Part shown: in pieces, positions 7,463 to 16,502 of the stretch
Layout: each line of letters starts with the position of its first letter
Numbering within the stretch: position 1 is the first letter of the stretch
Source of the DNA: Mycolicibacterium boenickei
GTDB taxonomy: Bacteria > Actinomycetota > Actinomycetes > Mycobacteriales > Mycobacteriaceae
DNA: 64,000 nt
Direction of reading: 5' to 3'
Assembly: GCF_010731295.1 (NCBI RefSeq)
Contig: NZ_AP022579.1
Coordinates: 1,736,001-1,800,000, forward strand
Program-made: the position numbers and the translations under genes
The notes under the pieces: model-generated
Database searches by the model: none
What the model saw: the letters and a program-made list of their open reading frames with translations, nothing else
What the model was told of the DNA's origin: nothing

Positions 7463-8062
7463 TCAGCTTGACGGCGCGAGCCCGTTCTCGATGAGGTGCA
7501 TGACCTCCTCGGCGACTTGGTCTTGCGTCTTCTGCGAGTCGATGACGTTGTGCAGCATCGCGGTCATCATGATGGCGCCGAAAACGCTGATCGCAGCACT
7601 CTCGGGGTCCGCGAGTTTCCGCAGCGAGCCGTCGGCGGCCCCGGCGTGGAGCACTCGGGCGATGGGTTCGTAGAACGCCTCTTGAACGGCCGTCGCGAGT
7701 TCGGGCAGTCGAATCGCGCGGCTCAGATCGCCGACCAGCGCCTGCGCGGTTGCCGGTCGGTGCATGGTGTGTGCGACCTGGACCTGGATCACGGCGGCCA
7801 GGCGGTCTCTGCCCGGTCCGGGGCCGTCGGCAGCCGTGGCGACGTCGCGGGCGAGCGCATCGAGGGAATCCCGGAAGAGGAAGGCCAGGATGTCGTCCTT
7901 GCCCTTGAAGTAGTAGTACAGCGTTGCCTTCGGGACGCCCGATGACTTGGCGATGTCCTCGATCTTCGTTTTCTCCAGCCCGCGGGCGGCGATGAGGTCG
8001 GTCGCGCTGTAGAGCTTCTCGGCCACCGCAGGGGGCACTGTTCGCCCGGTCTGTTCAGCCAC
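7463..8062 (-). CDS. TetR family transcriptional regulator
   Basis: A 199-residue protein. The N-terminal helix-turn-helix reads IEDIAKSSGVPKATLYYYFK, followed by an all-helical ligand domain (TMHRPATAQALVGDLSRAIR, AISVFGAIMMTAMLHNVI). It diverges from the FAD-dependent dehydrogenase across a perfect palindrome at 8092-8114 and so most likely controls that gene and itself. The ligand is unknown; a steroid or acyl-like substrate of the dehydrogenase is a guess. Confidence 0.92.
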   Translation of the reverse strand: MAEQTGRTVPPAVAEKLYSATDLIAARGLEKTKIEDIAKSSGVPKATLYYYFKGKDDILAFLFRDSLDALARDVATAADGPGPGRDRLAAVIQVQVAHTMHRPATAQALVGDLSRAIRLPELATAVQEAFYEPIARVLHAGAADGSLRKLADPESAAISVFGAIMMTAMLHNVIDSQKTQDQVAEEVMHLIENGLAPSS

Positions 8063-8091
8063 GAGCGCAGTCTACGAGGGTCCTTGCGCAG

Positions 8092-8114
8092 AGTTTGTAC
8101 TTTGAGTACAAACT
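8092..8114. promoter_or_regulatory. TetR operator palindrome
   Basis: AGTTTGTACT and its exact complement AGTACAAACT are separated by TTG, midway between the divergent TetR and dehydrogenase genes. Ten perfect base pairs in a short AT-rich site is typical of a TetR dimer operator. Confidence 0.8.
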
Positions 8115-8148
8115 AGGAGTTCAATGGGGCGGTCGATCAGGGAGAGCC

Positions 8149-9753
8149 ATGGCAGAAACGCGCACAGTCGATGTCCTCGTGGTCGGATACGGGGCGGCCG
8201 GCGTTTCTGCTGCCCTGGAAGCGCGGGCGAGAGGCGCCGACGTGTTGGCGATCGACCGCTTCAACGGCGGCGGTGCGACGCAGGTGTCGGGCGGGATCAT
8301 CTACGCCGGCGGCGGGACCTGGGTACAACGTCAAGCCGGTGTCGACGACACCGCCGATGCAATGTACGCCTACCTGAAGGCCGAGATCGGCGATGCCGTG
8401 CGCCCTGAAACGCTGCGTCGATTCGTCGACACCAGCCCGGCGATGATCGACTGGCTCACCGGACACGGCGTGCCGTTCGAAGCATCGGTGTGCCCGTACA
8501 AGACGTCCTACCCGAACAACAAGTACTACCTGTACTACTCGGGCAGCGAGAATTCCGGCCGCTTCCGCGCCATCACGCCGCCGGCGCAACGTGGCCACCG
8601 GGCCAAAGGCCCGGGAGCCTCGGGCAAGAAGATCTATCAGCCCATGGCCGAATCGGCGGCGGCCCTCGGGGTGCGCACGCAGTTCCACACCCGGGCCGTC
8701 GCGCTGTTGACCAACTCGGAGGGGCGAGTGGTCGGTGTCCGGGCCAGCACGCTCGACGGAGCGCCTGCCAGGGTTCGCCGCCGCTATCGCGCATACGCCG
8801 AACTCGCGATCAAACCGGGCATCTACTACCCGCCGCTGCGGGCCGCGATGGAAAAGCTCCTAGACCGTCTGGAGCGCAGGTATGCCCGCACTGTCGATAT
8901 TCATGTGCGCCAAGCGGTTATCCTCAGCGCTGGCGGCTACATCGCCAATCGCGAATGGATCGCCGAGCACGCCCCTGAGTATCGCGACGGACTTCAGCTC
9001 GGCACCAGCGCCGACGACGGCAGCGGAATCGTTCTCGCCGCCGATGTCGGTGCCGCCGTCGATCGCCTCGACAACGTATCGGCCTGGCGATTCATCACCC
9101 CACCGAGCGCGTTCCTGGGCGCACTCGTCGTCGACGAAGCGGGGCAACGATTCATCGACGAGACCCGCTATGGCGCCGCCGTCGGGCACGCCATGATTCA
9201 AGACCATGGCGGCCGCGGCTGGATTCTGGCTGATCGGCGCCTGCTCGACGAGGCGCGAGCGCAACTTCCCAAGCAGGCCATCTGGTTTCAGCGCTTGCAG
9301 ATGGAGGCCATGTTGCGCACCGACCGGGTCGTCGGGGACACGCTGGAGGAGGTGGCGGCCAAGGCCGGTGTCGATCCGGCAGGGCTGCGTACCACCGTGG
9401 AGGCCCACAATGCCGCGGCCGCGGCGGGGCTGCCGGATCCGCTCGGTAAGCCCGCCGAATTCGTGCGGCCTGTCGAGCAGGGGCCGTTCTCTCTGATCGC
9501 GATATCCATCAAGCGCAGCCTGATCAACCCGTGCCCGATGTTCACCCTCGGCGGCCTGATCGTCGACGAGGACACCGGTTCGGTGAAAACGCCTGCAGGT
9601 CAGTCGATTCCGGGGCTGTATGCGGCGGGACGCACGGCGATAGGCATCTGTGCCAACTCGTACGTTAGTGGGCTGTCGCTGGCCGACTGCGTGTTCTCGG
9701 GGCGGCGAGCCGCAGAACATGCCGTCGCACTGGAACCGGTGCCGTCACCGTGA
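8149..9753 (+). CDS. FAD-dependent dehydrogenase, KstD/fumarate reductase superfamily
   Basis: A 534-residue flavoprotein. The N-terminal FAD dinucleotide fold is DVLVVGYGAAGVSAALEARA, with the acidic end at LAIDRF. A substrate domain with YPNNKYYLYYSGSEN follows, and the C-terminal FAD motif is GLYAAGRTAIGICANSYVSG. This is the architecture of 3-ketosteroid delta-1-dehydrogenases and related fumarate-reductase-like enzymes. It probably removes hydrogen from a ring or alpha,beta position of a lipid-type substrate, but sequence alone does not fix which. The ATG start follows GGGAGAGCC. It is probably regulated by the divergent TetR. Its last 9 bp overlap the convergent TetR gene. Confidence 0.83.
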   Translation: MAETRTVDVLVVGYGAAGVSAALEARARGADVLAIDRFNGGGATQVSGGIIYAGGGTWVQRQAGVDDTADAMYAYLKAEIGDAVRPETLRRFVDTSPAMIDWLTGHGVPFEASVCPYKTSYPNNKYYLYYSGSENSGRFRAITPPAQRGHRAKGPGASGKKIYQPMAESAAALGVRTQFHTRAVALLTNSEGRVVGVRASTLDGAPARVRRRYRAYAELAIKPGIYYPPLRAAMEKLLDRLERRYARTVDIHVRQAVILSAGGYIANREWIAEHAPEYRDGLQLGTSADDGSGIVLAADVGAAVDRLDNVSAWRFITPPSAFLGALVVDEAGQRFIDETRYGAAVGHAMIQDHGGRGWILADRRLLDEARAQLPKQAIWFQRLQMEAMLRTDRVVGDTLEEVAAKAGVDPAGLRTTVEAHNAAAAAGLPDPLGKPAEFVRPVEQGPFSLIAISIKRSLINPCPMFTLGGLIVDEDTGSVKTPAGQSIPGLYAAGRTAIGICANSYVSGLSLADCVFSGRRAAEHAVALEPVPSP

Positions 9754-10371
9754 GGCCTTCAGCGATGCCTCGTTGAACAGCGTTGACGACAGCAACATGG
9801 TGGTCACATGCTCGGCGAAGGCTTCCCGGTCGGAACCGAGGTTGCCCTCGGTCCATTCGATGAAAAGCGAGATGATCGCGCCGAACACGGTGGCGTACTG
9901 CATCTTTGCCCGTGCCGAGGACTTCCCGTCGGCCCCGCCGATCGGGACTCTCACGCCCGCCGGCGTCATCGAGCCGATGGAATCGCGCACAAACTTGCGC
10001 AGTCTCAGGTCGGCGATGGGCTCCACCAACAAGATTCGGCAGATCCGGGGATCGTCGGTGACGAGTTGTGCTGCCGCCCGTACGCCTGCCAGGGTGCGCG
10101 TGGGCAGATCGGCTGCCGGGTCATCTGCGGCGTTGATGGCGCGGCGCGCGTGTTCGAACGTGCTGCGGTAGACCTCGTGGAGCAGATCGTCGGTGTCGGT
10201 GAAGCTTTCGTAGAAGAACTTCTGGCTGAGCGAGGCCTCCCGGCAGACGGCGCGCATGGTCATCGCGGCCACCCCTTGGGTGCCGACCAGGTCGACGGCT
10301 GCCTGCAGCAGTCGGGCGCGGCGATCCGCCGATCGGGCGTCGGCGGCCAGGCCGCGGTACGGCCTTGACAT
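9745..10371 (-). CDS. TetR family transcriptional regulator
   Basis: A 208-residue protein. The HTH region is MTMRAVCREASLSQKFFYES, an atypical recognition helix with FFYESF instead of the common YYHF, followed by a helical C-terminal domain. The start is the ATG before SRPYRGLAADARS; in-frame extensions run through the operator and were not used. It diverges from the DUF1214-sulfotransferase operon, with a 32-bp inverted repeat in the gap. Confidence 0.9.
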   Translation of the reverse strand: MSRPYRGLAADARSADRRARLLQAAVDLVGTQGVAAMTMRAVCREASLSQKFFYESFTDTDDLLHEVYRSTFEHARRAINAADDPAADLPTRTLAGVRAAAQLVTDDPRICRILLVEPIADLRLRKFVRDSIGSMTPAGVRVPIGGADGKSSARAKMQYATVFGAIISLFIEWTEGNLGSDREAFAEHVTTMLLSSTLFNEASLKASR

Positions 10372-10394
10372 GCCGCGAGCATAGCGGGCAGCAT

Positions 10395-10426
10395 CCAATT
10401 TCGGAAGCATCTGCTTCCGGAATTGG
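10395..10426. promoter_or_regulatory. Long TetR operator palindrome
   Basis: CCAATTTCGGAAGCA is followed by a 2-nt spacer and TGCTTCCGGAATTGG; 14 of 15 positions pair. It abuts the ribosome-binding site of the DUF1214 gene and lies 24 bp from the start of the divergent TetR, so it could control both. Confidence 0.8.
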
Positions 10427-10439
10427 GGGAGGGATGCCC

Positions 10440-11540
10440 GTGGCTGCGCCAAGTGGAGATGAACCCCGCGCCGAAGTCGCCGCGTGGAATTCGTTCGTCG
10501 ACGGATTACGCACTGCGGGTGAGCAACTCGCGGCCGACACCGCGGACCTGCCGGAAAGCGAACGCGCCGACGGGTTCCGGGCACTGCTGCGCGCGGTGTC
10601 CAATCAACTGGGCCGCTTCGAAGTCGACCGCGACAAGCCGGAGTTCATCGCGTTCAACGGCTGGCGACAGAAGTTCCTGATGGACAACCCCGACTTCCAG
10701 TACTGGGTCGCCGATGTCCGCCCCGACGGCCGATACCGGATCCGCGGTAATCGAGGAGACGCAGCCTACGTCTCGATCACGGCCTACGGCGCCGCTGACG
10801 GCGACGCCCAGGCGATCTCCCGGACCGACAGTGATGCAATCACTTTCGACGCCGACGGCGGCTACGAGGTAATGGTCGGTGATGATCGGCCGCAGACCGG
10901 TGACTGGCTGAGCTTGCCCGCGCGTGCCACCGTGATCTGGGTGCGGCACTTTCACGACGAGGTGCAGACGAACCGCCTCGGGTGGTGTGCCATCGAACCG
11001 GTCGAGCCGCCTCCGGTCCCGGCGCCGATCGACCCGGCGCGGTTCAGAAAGCATCTGTCGAAGGCGTCGGCGGCCATCACGCACCTGCCACGCATCTGGG
11101 CTGCCGCCTCGGCAGCCGATCACAAGTCCCCGAACCAGCTGCGGCACTGGACCGAGATGACCGGCGGTGCGGTGTTCACCGAACCAGCCATCCACTACGT
11201 GCGCGGCGGCTGGCAGTTGGGTGCTGATGAAGCCCTGATCATCGACGGAGATCTGGTGCCGTGCCGGTATTGGAACATCTTGGCGTACAGCAGATTTCTC
11301 AACTCGCTGGACTACCGGCATCGGCGGGTGTCCTACACCGGGGCCACCGCCCACCTCCAGGGCGGGCGCTACCGGTTCGTTCTCTCGGCGACCGATCCCG
11401 GCCCGGCGGCCGGCGACTGGATCGACACCGAAGGGCGCGCATTCGGCATCGTCGTCATGCGGTTCCTGCAACCCGAACACCAGCCCGTCGTCCCTGCGAC
11501 ACGCGTCGTGCGCCTCGCCGACCTGGTCGAGCGCGCATGA
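10440..11540 (+). CDS. DUF1214 domain-containing protein
   Basis: About 366 residues with no signal peptide or membrane segment. The C-terminal third carries the DUF1214 region (WNILAYSRFLNSLDYRHRRV and GRAFGIVVMRFLQPE). The central part is a beta-rich domain (YWVADVRPDGRYRIRGNRGD). The function of the family is not established. Start: GGGGGAGGG directly touches an ATG at 10434, whereas the in-frame GTG at 10440 has proper 6-7 nt spacing, so I prefer the GTG. It is coupled by ATGA to a sulfotransferase-family gene, so the two products probably act on the same compound under the divergent TetR. Confidence 0.8.
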   Translation: MAAPSGDEPRAEVAAWNSFVDGLRTAGEQLAADTADLPESERADGFRALLRAVSNQLGRFEVDRDKPEFIAFNGWRQKFLMDNPDFQYWVADVRPDGRYRIRGNRGDAAYVSITAYGAADGDAQAISRTDSDAITFDADGGYEVMVGDDRPQTGDWLSLPARATVIWVRHFHDEVQTNRLGWCAIEPVEPPPVPAPIDPARFRKHLSKASAAITHLPRIWAAASAADHKSPNQLRHWTEMTGGAVFTEPAIHYVRGGWQLGADEALIIDGDLVPCRYWNILAYSRFLNSLDYRHRRVSYTGATAHLQGGRYRFVLSATDPGPAAGDWIDTEGRAFGIVVMRFLQPEHQPVVPATRVVRLADLVERA

Positions 11541-12778
11541 CCACCTGGACCGCGCCCGCGCGCACCCCGGAGGCGCGCAAGGCCTACGCCGCGGCCGAGG
11601 AGGATCGGGCCGTCCGCCCTGACCGCTACCGGCTTGGTGCCGACGCCGTCGACATCGTCATCGACCGCGGCACCCGCGGTGCGGGCGCCGGCGTGCTCGG
11701 CGACCCCGACCAGTGGCGTCCGGGCCTGGAACAGTACCTCGCGTCGGCCGAGGAGGACGGCCGGCTCAACGCACTCGGCGCGCTGACCGCCCAGCGGACG
11801 GCGGCGGGCCGGCTGGCCGCCCGCGTCGCGATCACGCGATATCTCCAGGAGCACCCCGCCACCGAACACCGCCCTGTCCTGCCCCCGATCATCATCACCG
11901 GCGGCTGGCGCACGGGCACCACTTACCTGTACCGGCTACTCGACCGCGACCCCCGGTTGCGCGCACCCCTGCCCGCCGAGCTCGGTGCTCCCTGGCGGCT
12001 GCCCGGCGACCTCGACCCCGACGAACGCGCCCGGCGCCTCGACGCTGCGGCGGCTGGCCAATACCTGCTGCACGTGCTCAACCCCACGATGGCGGCCGTG
12101 CACGATTCCGGCCCCAACCTGCCCGAGGAGTGTGTGCTAGGCATGGGCACCACGCTGCGCAACTGGGGATTCGCGGCCACCACCCGGCTGGACAGCTACG
12201 CCACGTGGCTCGCCGGACAGGACTTCGCGGCCGAGTATGCGCAGCACCGCCGGATGCTGCAGATCCTCGACGCAGCCGACGGACGCCGCTGGGTTCTCAA
12301 GGCACCGGCGCACACCGCAGAGCTCCGCCACGTGATAGCGACCTATCCGGGTGCCTGCGTTGTCCAACTGCACCGCGACATCGTGGAGACCGTCGCCTCC
12401 GGCGCGAGCCTGTTCGCGACGTACCGATCCACTTACAGCGACCACGTCGACGGGGCAGACGTGGGTCGGTTTCAAACCGAGCAGACCGCACTGTGGCTAC
12501 GCCGCGCGATGGCCGCCCGGGCCGCGGCGTCGACCGTCACCTGGCTCGATATCCAGTACACCGACCTGGTCGCCGACCCCGAGGCTACGGTGCGCCGGAT
12601 CTATGCCGGGGCCCAGATGGCGGCCCCGGACATCGCAGGCATGCTCGCCGAGCATCACCGCGCCCAACCGCGTGACGGCAGGGGCAGGCACCGCTATCAG
12701 CCCGAGGAGTTCGGCCTCGACCCGGACGAATTGCGCGAGCGGATGAGCTTCTACACCCGGACGCCGGCGGGGGAGTGA
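11537..12778 (+). CDS. Sulfotransferase family protein
   Basis: A 413-residue cytosolic protein. The 5'-phosphosulfate-binding P-loop analogue is IIITGGWRTGTTYLYRLLDR. Downstream, WVLKAPAHTAELRHVIATYP and VVQLHRDIVETVASGASLF match the sulfotransferase 3'-phosphate-binding region (RD..E..AS). It would transfer sulfate from PAPS to a hydroxyl of an unknown, probably lipid or steroid-like acceptor; mycobacteria carry many such enzymes. It starts inside the stop codon of the DUF1214 gene. Confidence 0.85.
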   Translation: MTTWTAPARTPEARKAYAAAEEDRAVRPDRYRLGADAVDIVIDRGTRGAGAGVLGDPDQWRPGLEQYLASAEEDGRLNALGALTAQRTAAGRLAARVAITRYLQEHPATEHRPVLPPIIITGGWRTGTTYLYRLLDRDPRLRAPLPAELGAPWRLPGDLDPDERARRLDAAAAGQYLLHVLNPTMAAVHDSGPNLPEECVLGMGTTLRNWGFAATTRLDSYATWLAGQDFAAEYAQHRRMLQILDAADGRRWVLKAPAHTAELRHVIATYPGACVVQLHRDIVETVASGASLFATYRSTYSDHVDGADVGRFQTEQTALWLRRAMAARAAASTVTWLDIQYTDLVADPEATVRRIYAGAQMAAPDIAGMLAEHHRAQPRDGRGRHRYQPEEFGLDPDELRERMSFYTRTPAGE

Positions 12779-12818
12779 CTGGCGCTTCTCGCGTCCTCCC
12801 ATTACTTTCCCTGAGGTG

Positions 12819-13796
12819 ATGTCCTCAGCTGCTGGCGCAGTCGCGCGGTTGATCTTCCCTTTTCTGACAGTTGCCTCCGTGGTCGGCGCGGGTCTCGCCG
12901 CCGGGCCGGGGCCGACGGTGCGCCTGGCCAGTGACGGCAACCCGCTCGAGGGCCACTCGTTCTACGTCAACCCGTCGTCGAAGGCCGCGCGCGCCGCGCA
13001 GGGGGACCCGAGCCCCGAGCTGCAGGCGATCGCCAACACGCCCACCGCCTACTGGATGGACAACGTCTCCAACCCCGGGGTGGACGCCAAGTACATCGCC
13101 ACGGCGCAGGCCGCAGGCACCATGCCGATCCTCGCGCTCTACGGCATCCCGCATCGCGACTGCGGGAGCTACGCGGCCGGCGGCTTCGGCTCGGCGGCGG
13201 CCTACAAGGGCTGGATCGACGGCGTCGCGGCCGCCATCGGTGGCGGGCCGGCCGCGGTCATCCTCGAACCCGATGCGCTCGCCATGGCGGACTGCCTGTC
13301 GGGCGATCAGCGCGAGGAACGCTACAACCTGATGAGCTACGCCGTCGACACGCTGACCCGCAATCCGGGCACCGCGCTCTACGTCGACGCGGGCCACTCC
13401 CGGTGGACGGCCGCCGGAGAAATGGCCAACCGGCTCAACCGGGTCGGCGTGGCCAAGGCACGCGGCTTCAGCCTCAACACCGCCAACTTCTTCACCACTG
13501 AAGAGGAAATCGGGTACGGCGACGCCATTTCGGGCCAGACCGGCGGCAAGCCGTACGTCATCGACACCTCGCGCAACGGTGCCGGACCGGCCGAAGGCGA
13601 GATGTACTGGTGCAACCCCAGCGGCCGGGCCCTCGGCGCCGCGCCGACCACGGCGACCGGAAACGGAAACGTCGACGCGTTCCTCTGGGTCAAGCGGCCC
13701 GGCGAGTCCGACGGCTCGTGCGGCACGGGCGAGGCGTCGGCGGGCACCTTCGTCAACCAGTACGCCATCGATCTCGTCCGCAAGGCGCACGGGTAA
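12819..13796 (+). CDS. Secreted glycoside hydrolase family 6 (cellulase/cellobiohydrolase-like)
   Basis: About 325 residues with an N-terminal signal peptide (IFPFLTVASVVGAGLAAG). GH6 landmarks are in order: FYVNPSSKA near the mature N-terminus, LALYGIPHRDCGSYAAGGF with the catalytic-acid aspartate region, AVILEPDALAMADC, LYVDAGHSRW, FSLNTANFFTTEEEIGYG, VIDTSRNG and FLWVKRPGESDGSC. It resembles mycobacterial CelA1 (Rv0062) in having a single catalytic domain without a cellulose-binding module. Beta-1,4-glucan is the expected substrate, for environmental or endogenous cellulose. A GTG three bases upstream is an alternative start. Confidence 0.92.
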   Translation: MSSAAGAVARLIFPFLTVASVVGAGLAAGPGPTVRLASDGNPLEGHSFYVNPSSKAARAAQGDPSPELQAIANTPTAYWMDNVSNPGVDAKYIATAQAAGTMPILALYGIPHRDCGSYAAGGFGSAAAYKGWIDGVAAAIGGGPAAVILEPDALAMADCLSGDQREERYNLMSYAVDTLTRNPGTALYVDAGHSRWTAAGEMANRLNRVGVAKARGFSLNTANFFTTEEEIGYGDAISGQTGGKPYVIDTSRNGAGPAEGEMYWCNPSGRALGAAPTTATGNGNVDAFLWVKRPGESDGSCGTGEASAGTFVNQYAIDLVRKAHG

Positions 13797-13808
13797 GCGA
13801 AGCGGCGG

Positions 13809-14444
13809 CTACTGCGGCGGCGGAGGGGGAGGCGCCGTCTCGCATTCGGCGAGCATCGGTGTGGAGAAATCGACCGATCCGACGCCACCGAGCGTCATGC
13901 CGTTGTCGCGCAGCGTCATCGTGGTCGTGTAGCGGCAGGTCTGGTTGACCGTCAGGCCGGTGAGGAACTCGACGTCGTAGGTGTAGAGGAACGAACGCAC
14001 CAGCTGGTTGGCGTCCCACGGCACGTCGAGGGCGAAGCCCAATGACGATGCGGACAGGGCGTTGAGCAGCCGCGGGCCGGCCTCGCCGATCCCCGGTGTC
14101 AGATAGAACGGGGCACCGTCGAGCTTCGTGCCGGACACGCTGACACTTCGGATGCGATAACCGGTGGTGCCCGATGGGATGAGCGGGCCGCGTCTGATGT
14201 TCGTGCTGAACAGGATTGAGTAGTTCGTGCCGCCGACGATCGCTGTCGTGCTGAAACTCGTCGAGGTGAACTCCTGCGGCAGTTGTGCCGCGCAATTGCC
14301 GACCTTGCCTGCTGGGTCACCACACTCTTGAGGTGCCGCCAGCGCAGCGGGTGCCACCACGGCGGCTCCGATGACCGGCACGGTGACGGCAGCGCCGCGG
14401 ATGAACGTGCGTCGGGAGAACGCACTTCCTGAACGATTCGTCAT
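13809..14444 (-). CDS. Tat-exported hypothetical protein
   Basis: A 211-residue protein with a clear twin-arginine signal: SRRTFIRGAAVTVPVIGAAV, with an ALA-AP cleavage region. The mature part is beta-rich with few charged residues and has cysteines at PQECGDPAGKVGNCA, NQTCRYTT and LAECETA, which could form disulfides. It ends in a poly-proline tail. Export folded via Tat fits a cofactor-free, disulfide-containing protein, but I do not recognise a family. It lies downstream of an SDR gene in the same orientation with an 85-bp gap. Confidence 0.8.
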   Translation of the reverse strand: MTNRSGSAFSRRTFIRGAAVTVPVIGAAVVAPAALAAPQECGDPAGKVGNCAAQLPQEFTSTSFSTTAIVGGTNYSILFSTNIRRGPLIPSGTTGYRIRSVSVSGTKLDGAPFYLTPGIGEAGPRLLNALSASSLGFALDVPWDANQLVRSFLYTYDVEFLTGLTVNQTCRYTTTMTLRDNGMTLGGVGSVDFSTPMLAECETAPPPPPPQ

Positions 14445-14529
14445 TGGTCTTCCTCCTTGTTCGCTCGTGTTCTGTTTGCCTCCACTTCGAAGCTACAAGG
14501 GTGACCAGCGATTTGGCGGGGATTGGCGA

Positions 14530-15309
14530 CTAGCGGAACGAACCGGCACCGCCGTCGACGAGGAGCGTCTGCCCGGTGAGATAGGTGGAATCGTCGCCGA
14601 TCAGGAAGGCCACGACGGCGCCGATGTCGTTGGTGGGATCGCCGATTCGCTTGAGCGAGGTGCTTCTGACCACCGCTTCGTACTGTTTTGGTGCCATGTC
14701 CCGCAACACTTTCAGCCCGTCGGTTTCGGCGAGCGGGCAGACCACGTTGACGCGGATCCGGTCGACGCCCCATTCCAGTGCGGCCACCTTGGACATGCCG
14801 CGAATGGCTTCCTTGGCGCCGGCATACGCGCCGAATGAGTGGGTGCCCACCGTGCCCGCTGCCGAGCCGAGGTTGACGATGGATCCGCCCCCGGCCTTGA
14901 CCATGACGGGGTGAATCGCCTGCATGAGACGGAAGCTGGCGCCCGGTCCGGTGTCGTGGACCCGCTCGTACTCCTCGGCGGGGATGTCGACGAAGGGGAT
15001 GGGCCCGGCGCTGGCGACGGCGTTGTTGACCAGTCCGTCCACCGTTCCGAATGCGTCGAGGGCGGCGTCGACGATGCGTTGCGCACTGTCGGCGTCACGC
15101 AGGTCCGCCACCACGGATGCGACCTCGAATCCGGACTCGGTGAATTCGGCTGTGGTGTTTGCCAATACGTCACCGAGGATGTCGGTTACCAGTACGCGGG
15201 CCCCGCGGGACAGCAATGCGGTGGCGATGCCTTTGCCGACACCTCGCGCGGCCCCGGTGACGATCACGGCGTGGCCGTCCAGCGAGTGCGGATGGCTGTA
15301 GGAGGACAT
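14530..15309 (-). CDS. Short-chain dehydrogenase/reductase (classical)
   Basis: A 259-residue Rossmann protein. The cofactor loop is VIVTGAARGVGKGIATALL, with DxxxD-type acidic residues after strand 2 (VTDILGD), which favours NAD(H). NNAVASAG replaces the usual NNAG. The catalytic Ser and Tyr-x-x-x-Lys are in NLGSAAGTV and AYAGAKEA. A C-terminal LTGQTLLVDGG is standard. The substrate is unknown. The ATG start has AAAGG 8 nt upstream. Confidence 0.9.
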   Translation of the reverse strand: MSSYSHPHSLDGHAVIVTGAARGVGKGIATALLSRGARVLVTDILGDVLANTTAEFTESGFEVASVVADLRDADSAQRIVDAALDAFGTVDGLVNNAVASAGPIPFVDIPAEEYERVHDTGPGASFRLMQAIHPVMVKAGGGSIVNLGSAAGTVGTHSFGAYAGAKEAIRGMSKVAALEWGVDRIRVNVVCPLAETDGLKVLRDMAPKQYEAVVRSTSLKRIGDPTNDIGAVVAFLIGDDSTYLTGQTLLVDGGAGSFR

Positions 15310-15488
15310 GGCAGTTGCCTTTCTGGAGTCGACCAGATTTGGCACGCTAGCCCATAAGCTCAAGCGCTGGCGAGGAAGTCGAGAAACGGGCGGCGTCACT
15401 CGAACTGCTCAGCCTCGCCACGTCGTCCCCGCCTGGATCGAGAAGGCAGGAGTGCCCTATGCGTACGCCGCGATCGCGGTAGCGCCGC

Positions 15489-16427
15489 TCAAGTGACCGG
15501 CACCAGGTCGGTGCCGGCCGGGGGCTGGAGGCGCCGCAGCTTGCCGTCGATGGCCGTGACATACAGGGCGTTGCCGTCAGGTCCGGGGGCTACCCGCACC
15601 GACGTCGGCCCGTTGGGTGGCAAGGCGAGCTGGCTGAGTCCTGTGGCGATCGCGCACACCCGACCGGTGTCGGTGTTGACTGCGTAGACCTCGCCGGAGG
15701 TATCCCCGGCCACGTACAACGTCCCGTCGCGGGTGGCTTGCATATCGTCGGAGCCGGCGATCAGCCCGGGCAGCCGTGCCACGGTCGAGGTTGCGTTCGG
15801 CTTGTCGAGCGGGAGGCGTATAACCGTTGACAGGGCCGAGTTCTCGGTGAAGAGTGCGCTGCCGTCGGGAGTCAGTGCGAGACCGTTGGGCAGCGGCGTG
15901 GATGACCAGGTTTTCGTGTGCTGCCCGGTGCTGGGGTTGTACCGGCCGATCCCTCGCGGCGGGACGGTGAGTTGCGAGAAGATCAGATCGCCGTCCGGTA
16001 GGAACAGCAGTCCATTCGGTGAGGGCAGCCCGCTGAGCAATGTCGTGGCCTGTCCGGTGGTCAGGTCCAGGCGCTGCAGTGTGCCGCGCGAGGTGCCGGG
16101 GCTGTTGCCGGTGAGGAAGTACAGGCTGTCTCCCGAAAGTCGCAGGCCCGCAGGATGATCGAGGCCCGACAGCACCGTGGTGCTGGATCCGCCGTCGTCG
16201 ACATGGAGTAACCGGCCGTCATTGATCGCGCTCAGATAGAAACCTCCGCGGCCGTCGGGTTCGAGGTTCTCCAGGGCGCCCAGACCGCCGGCCACCGTGG
16301 TCATCTCCCAGGGTCGGCACGCGCCCGTCCGTGCGTCGGCGCCAGGCGTTGCGCGTGCGGCCGGCGTCGCCGTCACGAACAGTGTCGCGATGGCGCACGC
16401 CACAGCCCCAATTGTCTTCTGCCGCAT
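15489..16427 (-). CDS. Secreted SMP-30/gluconolactonase-like beta-propeller protein
   Basis: A 312-residue exported protein: the signal peptide covers about residues 1-27 (AVACAIATLFVTATPAARA). The rest is a repetitive six-bladed propeller with repeats such as LENLEPDGRGGFYLSAINDG, PNGLLFLPDGDLIFSQ, PNGLALTPDGSALFTEN and MQATRDGTLYVAGD. This is the SMP-30/ScyD/NHL type, with hydrolase or lactonase activity possible but unproven. The ATG has GAGGGG upstream; an in-frame TTG one codon earlier is less likely. It is divergent from a TetR gene with a strong inverted repeat between them and is the likely target. Confidence 0.8.
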   Translation of the reverse strand: MRQKTIGAVACAIATLFVTATPAARATPGADARTGACRPWEMTTVAGGLGALENLEPDGRGGFYLSAINDGRLLHVDDGGSSTTVLSGLDHPAGLRLSGDSLYFLTGNSPGTSRGTLQRLDLTTGQATTLLSGLPSPNGLLFLPDGDLIFSQLTVPPRGIGRYNPSTGQHTKTWSSTPLPNGLALTPDGSALFTENSALSTVIRLPLDKPNATSTVARLPGLIAGSDDMQATRDGTLYVAGDTSGEVYAVNTDTGRVCAIATGLSQLALPPNGPTSVRVAPGPDGNALYVTAIDGKLRRLQPPAGTDLVPVT

Positions 16428-16460
16428 CAACTCACCCCTCGGTCGTCCCCTGTCCCAATT

Positions 16461-16495
16461 TGATACCTTTTAGTATCGAATGCCAAAAGGTATCA
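16461..16495. promoter_or_regulatory. TetR operator, 11-bp perfect arms
   Basis: TGATACCTTTT and its exact complement AAAAGGTATCA flank a 13-nt spacer that itself contains a GTATC half-site pairing with the first GATAC. It lies in the divergent gap between the propeller gene and the TetR gene and directly before the TetR start. Confidence 0.75.
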
Positions 16496-16502
16496 TGGAT
16501 CG

